Positions 11,830-24,600 of a DNA stretch of 64,000 nucleotides are shown here, piece by piece. Numbering within the stretch: the first letter of the stretch is position 1; each line of letters begins with the position of its first letter. Position numbers and translations under genes: made by a program. The DNA comes from Apostichopus japonicus (Eukaryota; Echinodermata; Holothuroidea; Aspidochirotida; Stichopodidae): contig NC_092563.1 in NCBI RefSeq assembly GCF_037975245.1, forward strand, positions 11,561,001 to 11,625,000, written 5' to 3'. The notes below the pieces were generated by a model, which saw only the letters and a list, made by a program, of their open reading frames with translations, searched no databases and was not told the DNA's origin.

Positions 11830-13440
11830 TGAGGGGTCAAAATGTTTCCTGATACAGAACCAGGGGTCGTATCCATCAAATTCTAGTATGTTTGGTCCGG
11901 CGTAAATTTGTTAAGGTTATGCAATTTGGATGTTATTAGCCAGTCTTAGAACTAAACTGATATTACAACTATCGAGAGAATAGGGCCCGCTTTGGGGATA
12001 CGGACGGCAATGAGAGGGTCAAGATGTATCCCGATATGGGGCCAGGGGTCGTATCTATCAAAATCCAGTATGTTTGGTCCCGCATAAATATGTTAAGGTT
12101 ATGCAATTTGGCTGTAATCGGCCTCCGGTCTTAGATTTATACTAATATTACGACTATCGAGAGCCGTATATATACGGCTCTGCGACTATCGAGAGAACAG
12201 CGCCCTCTTTAGGATACGGACGGCAATGAGGGGGTCAAGATGTTCCCTGATAGGGGGCCAGGGGTCGTATCTATCAAAATCCAATATGTTTGGTCCGGCA
12301 TTAATATGTTCAGGCTATGCAATTTGGCTGTAATCGGCCGTCTATCTTGTATGTATGTATGTATATGTGATCTTCCCGCAAGCAGGAACTCGCGAAAGAA
12401 GCCATGGAGGCTTGTAGACTCGCAAGCTGACCGAAGCCAATCTCTCGGCACACATCCATTTAACGTCCATGTCAGGAAGTTGTTATTGAACAACACCCTT
12501 GCCAGACGACACACATTGCTGTCGGCGGGGAATCGAACCGGGGATCTCATGACTGGGAGACGCCGGCGTTAACCACTAGGCTATACACTCCGCTATACAC
12601 ACTAGGCTATACACACTAGGCTATACACTAGGCTATACACTCCGTCTTAGATTTATACAACACCGCTATCCAGAGCCGTATATCTAAATATACGGCTCTG
12701 CCTCTCTATATACGGCTCTGCCTCTATCGAGAAAATAGCGCCCTCTTTGGGGATACGGACGGCACAATGAGGGGGTCAAAATGTTTCCTGATTGGGGGCA
12801 GGGCTCGTATCTATAAAATTCCAGTACGGTATGTTTGGTCTGGCATAAATATGTTAGGTTATGCAATTTAACTGTAATTAGCTAGTCTTAGAACAATACT
12901 GATATTACGACTATCGAGAGAATAGCGCCCAATTTAGATTTACGGGTGGCAATGAGGTGGTCAAAACGTTTCCTGTCTGGGGGGGGGGGGGGCAGTGCTC
13001 GTATCTATCAAAATCCAGTATATTTGGTCCATCATAAACATGTTCAGGTCATGCAATTTGGCTGAAATCGGCCTCCAGTCTGAGATTAATACTAATATTA
13101 AGACTATCGAAAGAATAGTGCCCACTTTGGGGATACGGATGGGAATGAGGGGGTCAAGATGTATTCTGAAAGGGGCCGGGGGTCCTATCTATCAAAATCC
13201 AGTATGTTAGGTCCGGCATAGATATGTTCAGGTCATGCAATTTGGCTGTAATCGGCCTCCGGTCTGAGATTAATACTAATATCAGGACTATCGAGAGAAT
13301 AGTGCCCACTTTGGGGATAAGGATGGGAATAGGAGGTCAAGATGTTTTCTGAAAGGGGCCGGGGGTCGTATCTATCAAAATCCAGTATATTTAGTCCGGC
13401 AAAAATATGTTCAGGTTACGCCGGTCTTAGATTGATACTA
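11830..13440 (+). repeat. Satellite of ~180-195 bp monomers
   Basis: Seven or so diverged copies start at about 11830, 12008, 12227, 12770, 12950, 13145 and 13327. Landmarks in each are ATGAGGGGGTCAAGATGT, CGTATCTATCAAAATCCAGT, GCAATTTGGCTGTAATCGG and GACTATCGAGAGAATAG. A SINE interrupts the array at 12344-12641, and a palindromic GCCGTATATATACGGC spacer appears near 12166 and 12670. Confidence 0.88.
12344..12641 (-). mobile_element. tRNA-derived SINE inserted in the satellite
   Basis: Read on minus, it starts GGAGTGTATAGCCTAGTGG (A box, ends at about 12591). A near-perfect B box GGTTCGATTCC follows (12529-12539), then a unique body and a tail of CATA/ACAT units (12348-12366). CCGTCT flanks both ends (12338-12343, 12642-12647) as a likely target duplication. 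The head's TATAGCCTAGTG word is duplicated several times at 12592-12641. It is too long and lacks a cloverleaf end, so it is not a tRNA gene. Confidence 0.85.
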
Positions 13441-14013
13441 ATATTACCACCATTACCACTATTACCACTTTTACCACGTTTGTATGATAAACCGTTATAA
13501 CTTGTTTTAAAAATGATCACTTGACCACCTATTATATGAATAGTGCTACGAATTATTTAAAACAGTACACAAGTTAGTGAAAACAGATATCTAGCGTTTT
13601 CTGAGGTTTTATTTTTGCAAATCTAACGTCTTTTCGTTACATGTCGCTGGTCACCCTGGCAAAAAAATTTCCACATTGACTTTGTACACTGAATGTCCTG
13701 CCAGCAGAATATCCTGCTAACTTCACGTGGGTCACTAACCCAGAAGGATGAGTTTATTCGGTGAAAATCACATCCGAACCTTCAAGAATTCTACATATAT
13801 ACTTACAAGTTACCACAGCAACAATATATCAAGCTGATGACATTGACTCAAGTCAATTTCTAATAAAAATCCTGAGAGCGAAAACAAAAATTTAACTTGA
13901 CTAAAGACGGATATTTAGAAGAAGCAAACGGTAAGGCTGACTTGTAACCCTATCTTATTCTTAATCAATCTTTATAAGTAAAGGCATGGAGGTAAAAACA
14001 GACACAGACCCAA

Positions 14014-14941
14014 GGCCACGAGAATGAAAGTTATAGATTTGTGTCCGGACTTTTTTGAAAACACATGAGGCTTTTTTTCATTATTCATTATTTACAACTG
14101 TGCATGCGTAGCTATCTACATAAACCGTTCACGCAAGTGGTAATGGTATATAAACGACTTCAAAATACCATGTCACAGTAGGGGAGAATAAAACCCTGGC
14201 TTTGAAACACAACTGCTACTACTGTAGTACTAGGCTAGCTGGATGGGGATGCATAGAATTTATAAAAATGTTAAAATACCGGGCTCCTGTCTGCAATATG
14301 ATGTACACAGTGATAATGATAGCCTTCATGACTTGGTCACTACAGTGCATTGACCTGGAACAGTACGTACGTACGTAGGCTAGGCCTAGATCGACTGCTT
14401 GTTATCCTATGCTTTAGCATTACACTGGAGACGATCAAAAACACCGCCAAACATCGACCAGTGAATCGTAAAATTTCACATTCTGATCATGCCATCCATC
14501 AATATTTGTATATCGTATGCAATGTCAATAAACTTTGTTATAGTTTAGCCCTTTTATTTCAACAATTCGAGTCTTCAAACTATAGGTAAGTATAAAAGAT
14601 TGACAGGATTTCTTACGTTGCGTTCCACGAGAACAATGCATGGTATCAACGCACGTGTGCGCGTGGAGACATTGCGAGAATCCGATGCGCGGTTGGAGCG
14701 ATTTGACCTGTGACCCCGATGACGCCGCGACACTGGCAAAGCGATGATACTGTTTTCATAGCTGCATTTACGTGATAAATAGATCGCCTTTCCGCTGTGC
14801 GCGATTTGGATTTTTTTATATTTTTTTATAATGAAATTGTTTGTAATAATGAAATTTTTGGAAATAATGAAAATTTTTGTGCGGTAGCTTTTCAGGCATG
14901 CGGGCGGTGGACGCAAATCTATAACTTTCATTCTCGTGGCC
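14014..14941. mobile_element. 928-bp element with 33-bp inverted ends
   Basis: The ends GGCCACGAGAATGAAAGTTA and the following TAGATTTGTGTCC match the reverse complement of 14909-14941 with one mismatch. CAA flanks both ends, a possible 3-bp duplication. No transposase is recognised; small frames inside lack support. Confidence 0.6.
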
Positions 14942-15393
14942 CAACCATCATTATTGGTCCAGGCCTAAAGCTTCCCCAAATTTTGAAATATTGTAGGTTA
15001 CCTCTCTAGAGTCTTAGCATGACCTAATGGTGGCATTGTTTCAGTATCAGCATTCGTATCGGTAACAAAGCGGGAGTAGAGGAAGTAAAAGGTCTCAGAT
15101 TCTTGTGGCACAATGATATATCACAGTGATACTGATAGATTAACAAAATGACAGCTCTCAGACACAATGACAGCTCTCAGACACAACATTTAAACTAACA
15201 TATATGTCCCAAACAGAAACAGATTTTTCTTTCCTATTTTAGGGAGTAATTGGTCTTTACAAGGACCTCTGTCATATGAGTCAAAGAATATTCTCGGATG
15301 TGTGTCCACTTTAAGTAATTCACAGTTTCATTGTTTACGAAAAAATGAAATATTAAACATTAAGTATAGTCAGTATTATGAAGTTCGGCATAC

Positions 15394-15860
15394 TGCGAAG
15401 TTCGGACACCCTAAGAAATACATGATTTCACCATGAAAATCTACAGGAAGAGTCAAATTTCACCAAAAAGTACGAAGCTACAGTTATTTTCTCTCCAAAA
15501 TGACCCGTGTGCAAGAAATTACTTACATATTTGTCAATAAAATGACGAAGATCTATGAAGTCTGTTATAATTACTGAAAGAGCAACTGCGCCACCAATTT
15601 TATCACCAGTGCCACACTGTGGGTTGCGTGTCCGAACTTCGCAATACTCTAGCAAAGAAATACCAGTTCCACAATCACGAAGAATCTTCTTGGAAAACAA
15701 TGTGAAAACAGTTTGCAGGAAAGAAAGTTTGGCCGTGTATCGTACTATAACAAAATTCTCCCACCATAGGAAGTATATTTTCAAATGATTTATACCAGAA
15801 GATTTAGTTTTGGGGTGTTTTAAGTCTTAAGTGTCCGAACTTCGAAGTCACCATGCTACC
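15394..15860. mobile_element. Repeat with short inverted ends (GAAGTTCGGACAC), full copy
   Basis: Ends GCGAAGTTCGGACACC and GTGTCCGAACTTCGA are inverted. The right ~215 bp recur in the window's first 209 bases. A minus-strand open frame of 118 codons (15784-15428) crosses it. In the shared part one internal difference between copies is synonymous (ACA/ACG), which is weak evidence for coding. I do not recognise the peptide. Confidence 0.6.
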
Positions 15861-16142
15861 GGTAAAACGGAATTGGATCATTAAAAGCCAAACATTACTG
15901 CTCCTAGAGATCATGAATGTAGTGAAGACATGACATTGAAATTACAAATTGGCCTTCCTCTTGGCATTTCCTTTCAATAGAGTGCCACAGTGGAATTGTT
16001 AATTCTCGGGACTGAAATATTTTTCTATACTAGAAAAACATATTTCGATATTCCATTAAAGTTTTGTGACTCAAGAAGGAATGTTTTATGCTACTTGTAG
16101 CAATCAACCTGTCACTCACTTGTAAGTCAACATTGTGTTGCT

Positions 16143-16485
16143 TTAAAGGCATTGAAGACTGGCCCAAACCGCATGCCGTGCTCCGAAAAAGTTAACTTTC
16201 CGTTGCTTGCAAGTTAAGTTTTCTTCTTGTCGCTACAAAATGCAGACAGTAATGAAACATGATACCTTGTTATCTTTTATCTATGTCCAGTGCTGTGTTG
16301 TGGGTATTGGCCATAGCTGTTTGTATTGACTGTACACTAGTGTCTAATTACCAACGGTAGCAAGCTGTGTGTGTATTTTCTGGGATCGATGGTGGTGTCT
16401 AACACTTCTGTTACACTTCATTCAAAACTAGGTCAGATTAACGGCATGAGAAGTTTCTTTGTGCGCAAGTCTTCACACCCTTTAA
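16143..16485 (+). mobile_element. piggyBac-like MITE, copy 2
   Basis: It has TTAA on both sides and ends AGGCATTGAAGACT and AGTCTTCACACCCT, which pair over 14 bp with three mismatches. This is the cleanest copy for defining the element's limits. Confidence 0.8.
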
Positions 16486-18484
16486 GCATACTCAAGCCAT
16501 TCTGTTCATACTGGTTAACTATTGCCAGAATTGTAGTCTAAAACTCATTCTGTTTCTAACATGATGATATAAACTTGAAGCAAAGTTAACAGCAATCATG
16601 TTGAATTTCCAGCTACAGAAGTAATTCCCATTGGTTTGGTGAAGGCCGGTCAAAGGACAACAGAGATCAAAATGTGAAAATCTTATAAATATAATATCTC
16701 AAAAGTTGTATGTGTATGCCACATATTGAATGCAATATGCATATTGTTTATGGTGGAGGTTGCAGGTCAAGTTCTGAAAATTGTTTTTTGACACATTTTT
16801 TCAAGAATGGAATCTTCGATCTACTATATAGATCGATGCAATGGTGATGCCACATGACATGTGTGGCATGTAGAACCCTCTTGGTGAATATAAGAACTCT
16901 AGTAAAATTGCTGGTGATCAAAGGTCATAATTTGAGGTCACCTTCCAAGGGTAGAAGTTTGAAAACCTTGTAAACATGATAACTGAAGAAGTATAGCTTG
17001 GCTGAACATCATATGTGGTCTGTAGATCCTTCTTGATGCACACAAGATCCTTTTTGATAGTTGGTAGCGGTCAAATGTCAAGGTTTAGAAAGGTCAAAGT
17101 CTGAATGTCTTAATTGTGAACTTGATTACTGTAAATGAATCCTGTTGTTCTTTATTCCTTGCTTGAAGGCAAAAGGAATCTACTATAGATAGATGCAATG
17201 GTAATGTGCCACACATTTTAAATCGTCAACAACTTCCTGATTTGTAGCAATTGGGATGTAAAATCGTTAATTTAATCAACATCATTTGTAGCAGTGCCGT
17301 GAATATAATCAGTGGTGCAAACTATTTTCTATTGGCTTCTTTTAATAATGTTAGAGACTTGACCTAAATTTTGAAATTTCTATTAGCGGCAAATTTTGCT
17401 TTACGTTTATCACAGAGTACTGATGCAGTTACACTACAGTGTTTTGCACTGACATTTGGTATGATTGAAGTTGATAATTTAGCACAGTAACCCGACAAAA
17501 AGACGGACCAAGAGGATTCGAAATCACTTAGACAGAGGGCTGACCAATTCCGAGATAGCAACAGTAACGGGCATCTCAGAAAGAAAGCTAAAGCTTTACA
17601 GAACTTTTACTAATTAGAATTCCAACTATGCAACTACAGCAGTTACTCTCACCATTCCCAGGTCGGCAAGCCAAAGCACTAAACTTTTTTATATAAGCAT
17701 GCATAGATCATATACACCATTGTAGGTCATGCTAGAAATCATGTAATTAACAATTTTTACATCCCTTTTGCTTCAAATCAGGACGTTGTTGACAAGTTTT
17801 TCATGGTCATTGCTACAAAACACAACGTTTTTAACAAATTTTACATGGTTGTTGCTACAAATCAGGATATTGTTAACGAATTTGACATGGTGTGATGCTT
17901 CAAATCAGGACGTTTTTAACAAATTTTTCCCTTTTCGCATTCCATTGAATTGGAGATCACTGGTTAACAAGAGATGAAACCATGAGTCTCACTGTAAAGA
18001 TGTGAGAGTTGGCAGGTACATGCAGTACAGTAAACCCTTCTACTGTTTTGTGCTGTTCATCATGAAATGCAAACTTGAATGATACAAACTGGAATAAACT
18101 CTTCCAGCTGTGAAAAGCAATGCATTGGCAGTATATATCAGTAGTACCACCCTCCTGTAGCCTAGTAAATTTAGTGAGAGTTAAGGGATCCTTTCCAAAT
18201 GTATTATGTAATTATGCAGCATGAAATATTACTCTCATCTCATCCATTACTCTTCCGTCAGCCCTGTTTGGACTAATTCAAAAAGATTGCTGTAGATTTA
18301 TTAAATGGACATTTCATGGGAAGATTGACTAGGTGCAATAACAGAAGTGGATTTCTAGTGACAGTTAGGGAGCAGCAGTGAACAGTATCTGTTTGGGTGC
18401 CAGTAGTTTGATCTGTTGCTGACAGCCAGATATTCACAGGCAGATTAGGAAGGTAACTCTGACCTTGGCAGTTAAACCTATGAG
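16486..18484. other. Region upstream of MATE; no coding sequence seen
   Basis: Contains repeats with AGGTCA-like words (16640-17110), the 51-bp tandem units and unique sequence up to the start codon. The promoter and any 5' UTR exon of MATE should lie here or further upstream. I could not identify a TATA box or initiator with confidence. Confidence 0.4.
17766..17935 (+). repeat. About four tandem ~51-bp units
   Basis: Each unit holds CAAATCAGGACGTTGTTGAC, then AATTTTACATGGT and TGCTAC words, with mutations. An ORF through it (LLTNFTWLLLQIR-like repeats) reflects the repeat, not a protein. Confidence 0.75.
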
Positions 18485-18613
18485 ATGAATGAAAAGGGTG
18501 AAGCAGCACCTATTGGTGAAGGGAGGCTTTGCTGCAAGCACTGTACTTTGAAGTTTACCAAGCAAGAAGTATTTCAAGAAGTGAAGAAGATCATATCCCT
18601 TGCATGGCCTACA
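18485..18613 (+). CDS. SLC47A1: MATE exon 1 (start codon)
   Basis: The first 43 codons run from ATGAATGAAAAGGG to the donor ACA|gtgagt, phase 0. They encode a charged, Cys-containing cytoplasmic N-terminus leading into the first helix (KKIISLAWPT). The ATG overlaps a two-codon upstream ORF (ATG AGA TGA) that starts 5 bases earlier. I see no ATG further upstream in this frame without an intervening stop. A non-coding 5' exon further upstream is possible and was not identified. Confidence 0.85.
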
Positions 18614-21600
18614 GTGAGTGATAATTATGTGATAGTTCTTATCACTTTTGATTGAGACACTGAAGTACAGGTTCAAAGACTTGAAAAATTACTGTTATAG
18701 CCAACTTTGTCATCAGTTTAATATAATGAAGTAAATCTTATGTACTGAAGGGGTAAAAAGGTGTCATGCTGTTGTGATTTCTTGTGTGTATTAGGGATGC
18801 ACCGGATATCCGGTCAGGCCGGACTATCCGGCCGGATAGTGAGCAATTATCCAGTTCCGGTTCCGGCCGGATATTTTTCAAAATCTGGCCGGATCTTTTT
18901 CAAAATCTGGCCTGAATTATTCCTTAAAATGGTGTTGGTATTAATTTAAATCAATGTAAACTTTCCAATAAGTAATAAAAACATTCAAAGTAAGGAAATA
19001 TTAGGTTTAACATGATTAATTTAATTTTCCACTTAAAGTCATATTTAATGTCATAAATTGGGTCTTAATTTCACCTTCTTTATAATATGCGTATACCTCA
19101 CCTAAGATTTGCTCCTTGTTTCATACTTCTACTTCTATTTAATGATTTTCTTTTGTGTAATGAAAAAATCTGGTTCCGGCCGGATTTTATCCGGCAGGAT
19201 TTCATGTACTATCCGGCAAAATCCGGTTCCGGCCGGATCCAAAATTTTGGATCCGGTGCATCCCTAGTGTGTATTACAGTATGTTGGTACCTATCACCAC
19301 CTTGAGACAGATTGGATACAATTTACTGCTTGGTATGAAAGTCTTCATTATAGACCTAATAAGGCATAACTGGCATTGTCTTCCGAATGCTGGTTGTTGT
19401 GCCTTAGAATCCAACCAGTAATCTCAAGGATAAATCTAGAAGATTTTCACAGTTTAGCTTTGGAAGAACATGTGACATGATGAAACCAATGGCCACGTTT
19501 CCTGGACAAAGGAAGGATTTAGCCAGTCATGATAAACTAGGTTGTATTTTATAATCATCCACATCTAGAATTAATAGAGACATTACTGTATATTGAGGTG
19601 AGGGCTTTAACTTACAGTGTGGAATATTTTTTTGTACATAAGATAAGTGCCTGCCACCGGAATATGTTTAATTTCAACTGATTCAACTATAGTATATGAC
19701 TTTTCATTGTGACAGTTGACCATCGTAATGGTTCTCAATGGCACATCAGTTTACTAATTAGAGAACTTTGCTGTAGATTCAGGCTGTTCTTCCTTTATAT
19801 TGATGACAAACTTGTGTTAATTTATTTCAGTCAGCATACCTGTTACTGAACTATGGAGTAAACTTTGCCCCAATTATATTCAATGGCCGATTGGGGACAA
19901 CCCAGCTAGCAGCTGCATCCTTATCTGTCGCAGTAAGTAAATCTCTAGTAGGCAATTTGGAGAAGAATGTTTTGATTTAGAATGATATTGCAACTGTTGC
20001 AGTCAAGATGTGACTGTGTGTGTGTTGTACTGTATATATGTATAATATACTTCTATATGTACTTGTGATGTGGATGGTCCCATACTGAGAGAGGTCAAAT
20101 GCGATTTGAGGTCATTTCTGGAAGCAGAGATAAAACTGCAACTTTGTAAATATGTAACCATGAGGGACATTTGAATAGAGATCTTGTGCATGAACCATAT
20201 TGTCTACAAGAACTGTCAGTTATAGCTTATTTGAATTTAGCAGCAAGAAATATTGAAATCTTAGTGAATCAGAAGAAGGGAAACTTGCATTCTACAGTGA
20301 AACACATTGAGTAAAAGTAGCCAATTGTTGAAGGTAATTTTAGGTCAGCAGAGGTCATTCATAATAGGAACAAAGTAAACAATGTGTGCATGTCATGCAT
20401 GAAGTAACATATTTCATTGCAGGTTGTCAGTTTATACTCTTTTGATTTCTACACTTGACCACTCTATACATTTCAGGTTCTTGGAGCCACAGTCAGAGCT
20501 ATTGGTATTGGTTTTACATCAGCTTGTGAGACATTTTTTGCACAGGTTTGTACTTGCCCTCAAATACTCTATATTCCTAACATTTTACACTGAGTTACAC
20601 ATTTAGAAGTTTTCTGTAGTGCTCAGTAAAGAGTGCATTGTAAAGAGATTGACTGTGTAGTATGAATTGTATAACCACAAAAACCTTTTAGGATACAGTG
20701 GACATCATTTCACATACATATGATCTTTTGAATCCTTGCCAAAGGCAAAAGGAATTTTGCGATACGGATGCTGTGTGTGAAATACCCAGAAGTGACAATC
20801 GAGCCTCGGTTAGAATCTCCTTGCATTGGTGCTATTTGTGTCCATTACAATGCTATAGGAACATGGTTTCTCATCAATTTGAAGAAGTACCTCGATTTGC
20901 TTCATATGGTCTCATTTGTTTCACACATTTCTTCTTGTCATTGCAAGTGGTGGGAGTCTAAGGAAAACATTATATTTACACACTTCCAACAGAAGGGGTA
21001 CCCACAATTGAGGTGAACCTCAGAATCTCCCTGAGCTGATTCTATTTATGTTCATTACTATGCTAGAATGGTAGTTTTGTATCGATTTGAAGAAATAACT
21101 TTAATAGATGATGTCACGTTTGTTCACACATTTTTGTAAGATTCGCACAGATTCCATAACCTTGATTACACAGTAGTCATTTTGATTAGCATCAGTTTCT
21201 CTGTTGGCGTTATGGTACACCATTGCCACAGTCATGCAGTGGAAAACTCATCCAGACCAATCGCAATACAGTGTTTACTAAAAAGGTTTGTTCTTCATTC
21301 CATAAATATCACACAGTCTGCAGCTCTTCCATCTTGCACTGCCAACTGAAAAGAATCTGCATTGCACAACATAAGGGCCCTACAATTTCATAAAATAACT
21401 AAGCTCTGAGGTAAAGCTTAAGTTTATTTTACCTGTACATACCATTCCCTAAAGAACTAGAATGCAAAGTGTATTGAGGTTTTGATGACTTCATTGCACT
21501 AGACATCTGCTTGTTCACCAGAAATAGCTGTTACAATATAAATGGCCCAAACCACTATTTTGATGTACAATTACACTATGGCATGATAAAACCAGGTCCG

Positions 21601-24600
21601 ACTACTGTGCGTGGCAATACACACCTCCACCAAAAACAATGTTTTGTATTCGTCTTTTATACACTATTGTATGTATGGATATAGGACTCTACTTCAGTAT
21701 TGCGACCTCGTTTGTGACCATTTTCATATAAGTACATGGTATTTCAATATATTACTGAGGGCTTTGTGCTGATGTATTGTCTGTACAGTAGCTGATTATA
21801 GTAATAGATTGTGAAATCTCAGCGCTCGTTCTTTACTCGTTTATCTATGTGCAAGGCTCGTCGTTATTAACACACTGCCATCGAAGCAGCATTTGTTTCC
21901 ATACCACCACCAGTCCTCAGGAGGGAATATTAAGGTGCCCCTGCAATCTAAGACTGAGTGAACGTTACAATATGCTCTATAAATCATACAGTGTATCATC
22001 TATTTATGCCTCAGAAACCAAGGAAAAGTTGTAATGAAACTGGTCTCAATCAAGAATAACACATTCCCATAAAGTTTTGAGGTCATACAGTAGCTCAAGC
22101 AGATATAGAGATATCACAGCTAACATTCCTTCTGGTCAATCCTCAAAAACAACTAACTTTTGGATACCATGTCAACAGCATAACTTGCTGAAGTCATCAT
22201 AACAGCATTGAATATATATATATATTTCATTATTTCAAGTGTGTATGTAACTTTCAGCCATAAATTATTTCGTACAATCTCTAATGTTTCTTTAACAGCT
22301 CTTTAAATTCATTTGAAAATGCCGGCGCCCTTAACTACCGCTGCTGAACTGTTTACCTGCCTCGGGCATTTTAATAGGCTCGCCCTCTATTTTAATTTTC
22401 TGTTAATTGTTCCCACAAATTTCTAATTTGGTGGCCTAATTGTTCTTGAGAAGACCCTTTATAGAGATTGTTTTATATTACTCTACTCTCCCACCCTGGC
22501 TTCAATAAAAACTTCCAAATTTCATCATAGCCATTTATGGGCATCTACTGTAGCCACCATTTTGGTTGTTGGCACAGCCATGTGCACATTTTGTCACTGC
22601 CAACAAACAGAAAACCAAACCTCATATCAAACTGTACTCATTTTCACACCAAGAAGTGAGCAAATACTAAGCATTTTATTGGCATATGGAAGACGGCCTA
22701 AAACATGAAATTCTTTAAATTGCTTCTCCAAGGGTTTTAATCTAATCTGAATTGAAATTGGAAGCAGTGTTTGGTGTTGAGGGCCTAACTTATACATTCA
22801 TAATAACTCATTTATAACAACCAGGCTAAAATATCAACTGTAATATGAGAAACTCTCCAATAAGTACATGCAAGTTATGCAACATTAATCATTAAGGCTA
22901 TATATTAGTGAAATACATTTCTAGTAAATAACAAATAAGTTATACGGCTCACATCTAGCCGACAAGGTAGTTAGTAATGGACCCTTTACAGCAAGTCTCC
23001 GCCAACCTTCTGTGGTCTGTAAACTCTTTGCTTCCCTCGTTTGAGGGGACACTCAAGTATGAAATTATTCATTACTGAAAGTGAACCTTTGTGAAAATAT
23101 TTGATTGACCCTCTACCTATTTCAGACCTATGGAAGTGAAAACAAGAAGCAAGTTGGAATTGAACTACAAAAGTCAATATTGTGTGTGCTTGCAGTAATG
23201 ATATTGACATTAGTGATATGTCTTAATGCTGAGACCATTCTAGTCTTCCTGGGCCAGGACCCCAAGATCTCAGCACTTGTTGGTGTTTTTCTAACTCTGT
23301 ATATTCCTGGTATTCCTGTAAGTATTGTGTTGGTGTTAAATGCACATATGCAGATGTATTTAACTTTACCTAAAGTTATTGACTTGTTAAAGTCAATGAT
23401 GTTTAAAAGTAACATACACAAGTACAGAATAAATTCATCCGTATATGCCTTATATGTATCTATAGTAGCATACACAATGCCTTATATGTATCTATAGTAG
23501 CATACACAATGCCTTATACAGTATGTATCTATAGTAGCATACACAATGCCTTATATGTATCTATAGTAGCATACACAATGCCTTATATGTATCTATGTGG
23601 CATCCACAATGTTTGTTCAAGCCATCTACATTTTGCTTAAAAGCCTACAGCATCTTCTGACAAGATGTTTGTTGCTGCAGGAATAAATTTTGTTTGTTTG
23701 TATTATCATAGTTTCTGTTCTCTCTGCAGTAGAACTCATAGAAGCTAACTCTGCTTCATCTTAGCTATATTCAGTCTTGACAAAATGCTCATGTGTCTAG
23801 GTTTTGCTTCCTGCACCTCCCATCTGGTTGTCACTAGTACTTAATCAAATGCCATTGTGACATTGTGCCCAGTGTAAGAAAATGCACATGTTTAAATCCC
23901 TACTTCCTTTGCATTAGTGTTTGACACAGTATAAGGGGTTTACTGAGAGCATAGCAACAATTAACTGACATTAATAATTTACTTTGGAGCATTTGAACTA
24001 AAGTTGCTTTAACCTAGATCAAGATCCCTGTCTGTTAGATCAAGTGTTATCCAGTTTTGATAATTCAACCATCATTTTTTAACAATACTGGAGATGCATT
24101 TCTCCAATTAAATGTTAGTTTTGTAAGTTCAGTTTATAGTTGTGTATGCTTAAAGCTGCAAAAAGGTCACAAATGCACAGAAGGGTAATAGCTGAAGCAC
24201 ATGATTGTACCAACTGTCACATTTTGAAATAAATGGAAATACCCAGTAGTGTAGGAAACTTTATCATTGGATGTCACCATATCAATAGCTCTGATCCCTA
24301 CTGTACATGTCTACAGAGCTGTCCAGCTATTCTGCACTCTAATATTATTAAAACATTATAATTGTTAGTTAAGAGATTCTCCCAAATCTTTAAACAGCTA
24401 GGGTTTGGCAAAATCATGGGAGACAGTATCTTTTAAAACCAAAATCAGTGTTTTTTCCTTCAAAATGTGTAATCAACCTGATTGTATGTTATGTTTTTAT
24501 TGTAGGCAGACATACTTGGTATGGTCCTGGTGAAATACCTCCAGTGTCAGTCTATATTGTTACCAATTGTCGCCATCCTAATCATCGTTAACATCATCAA

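Noticed and set aside
12529-12591. tRNA gene on the minus strand
   Set aside because: A and B boxes are present, but the sequence continues into a SINE body and tail and does not close an acceptor stem.
23318-23497. Extension of MATE exon 4 past the donor
   Set aside because: The frame stays open, but gtaagt marks the donor, similarity to the family stops there and the 32-bp tandem repeat follows.
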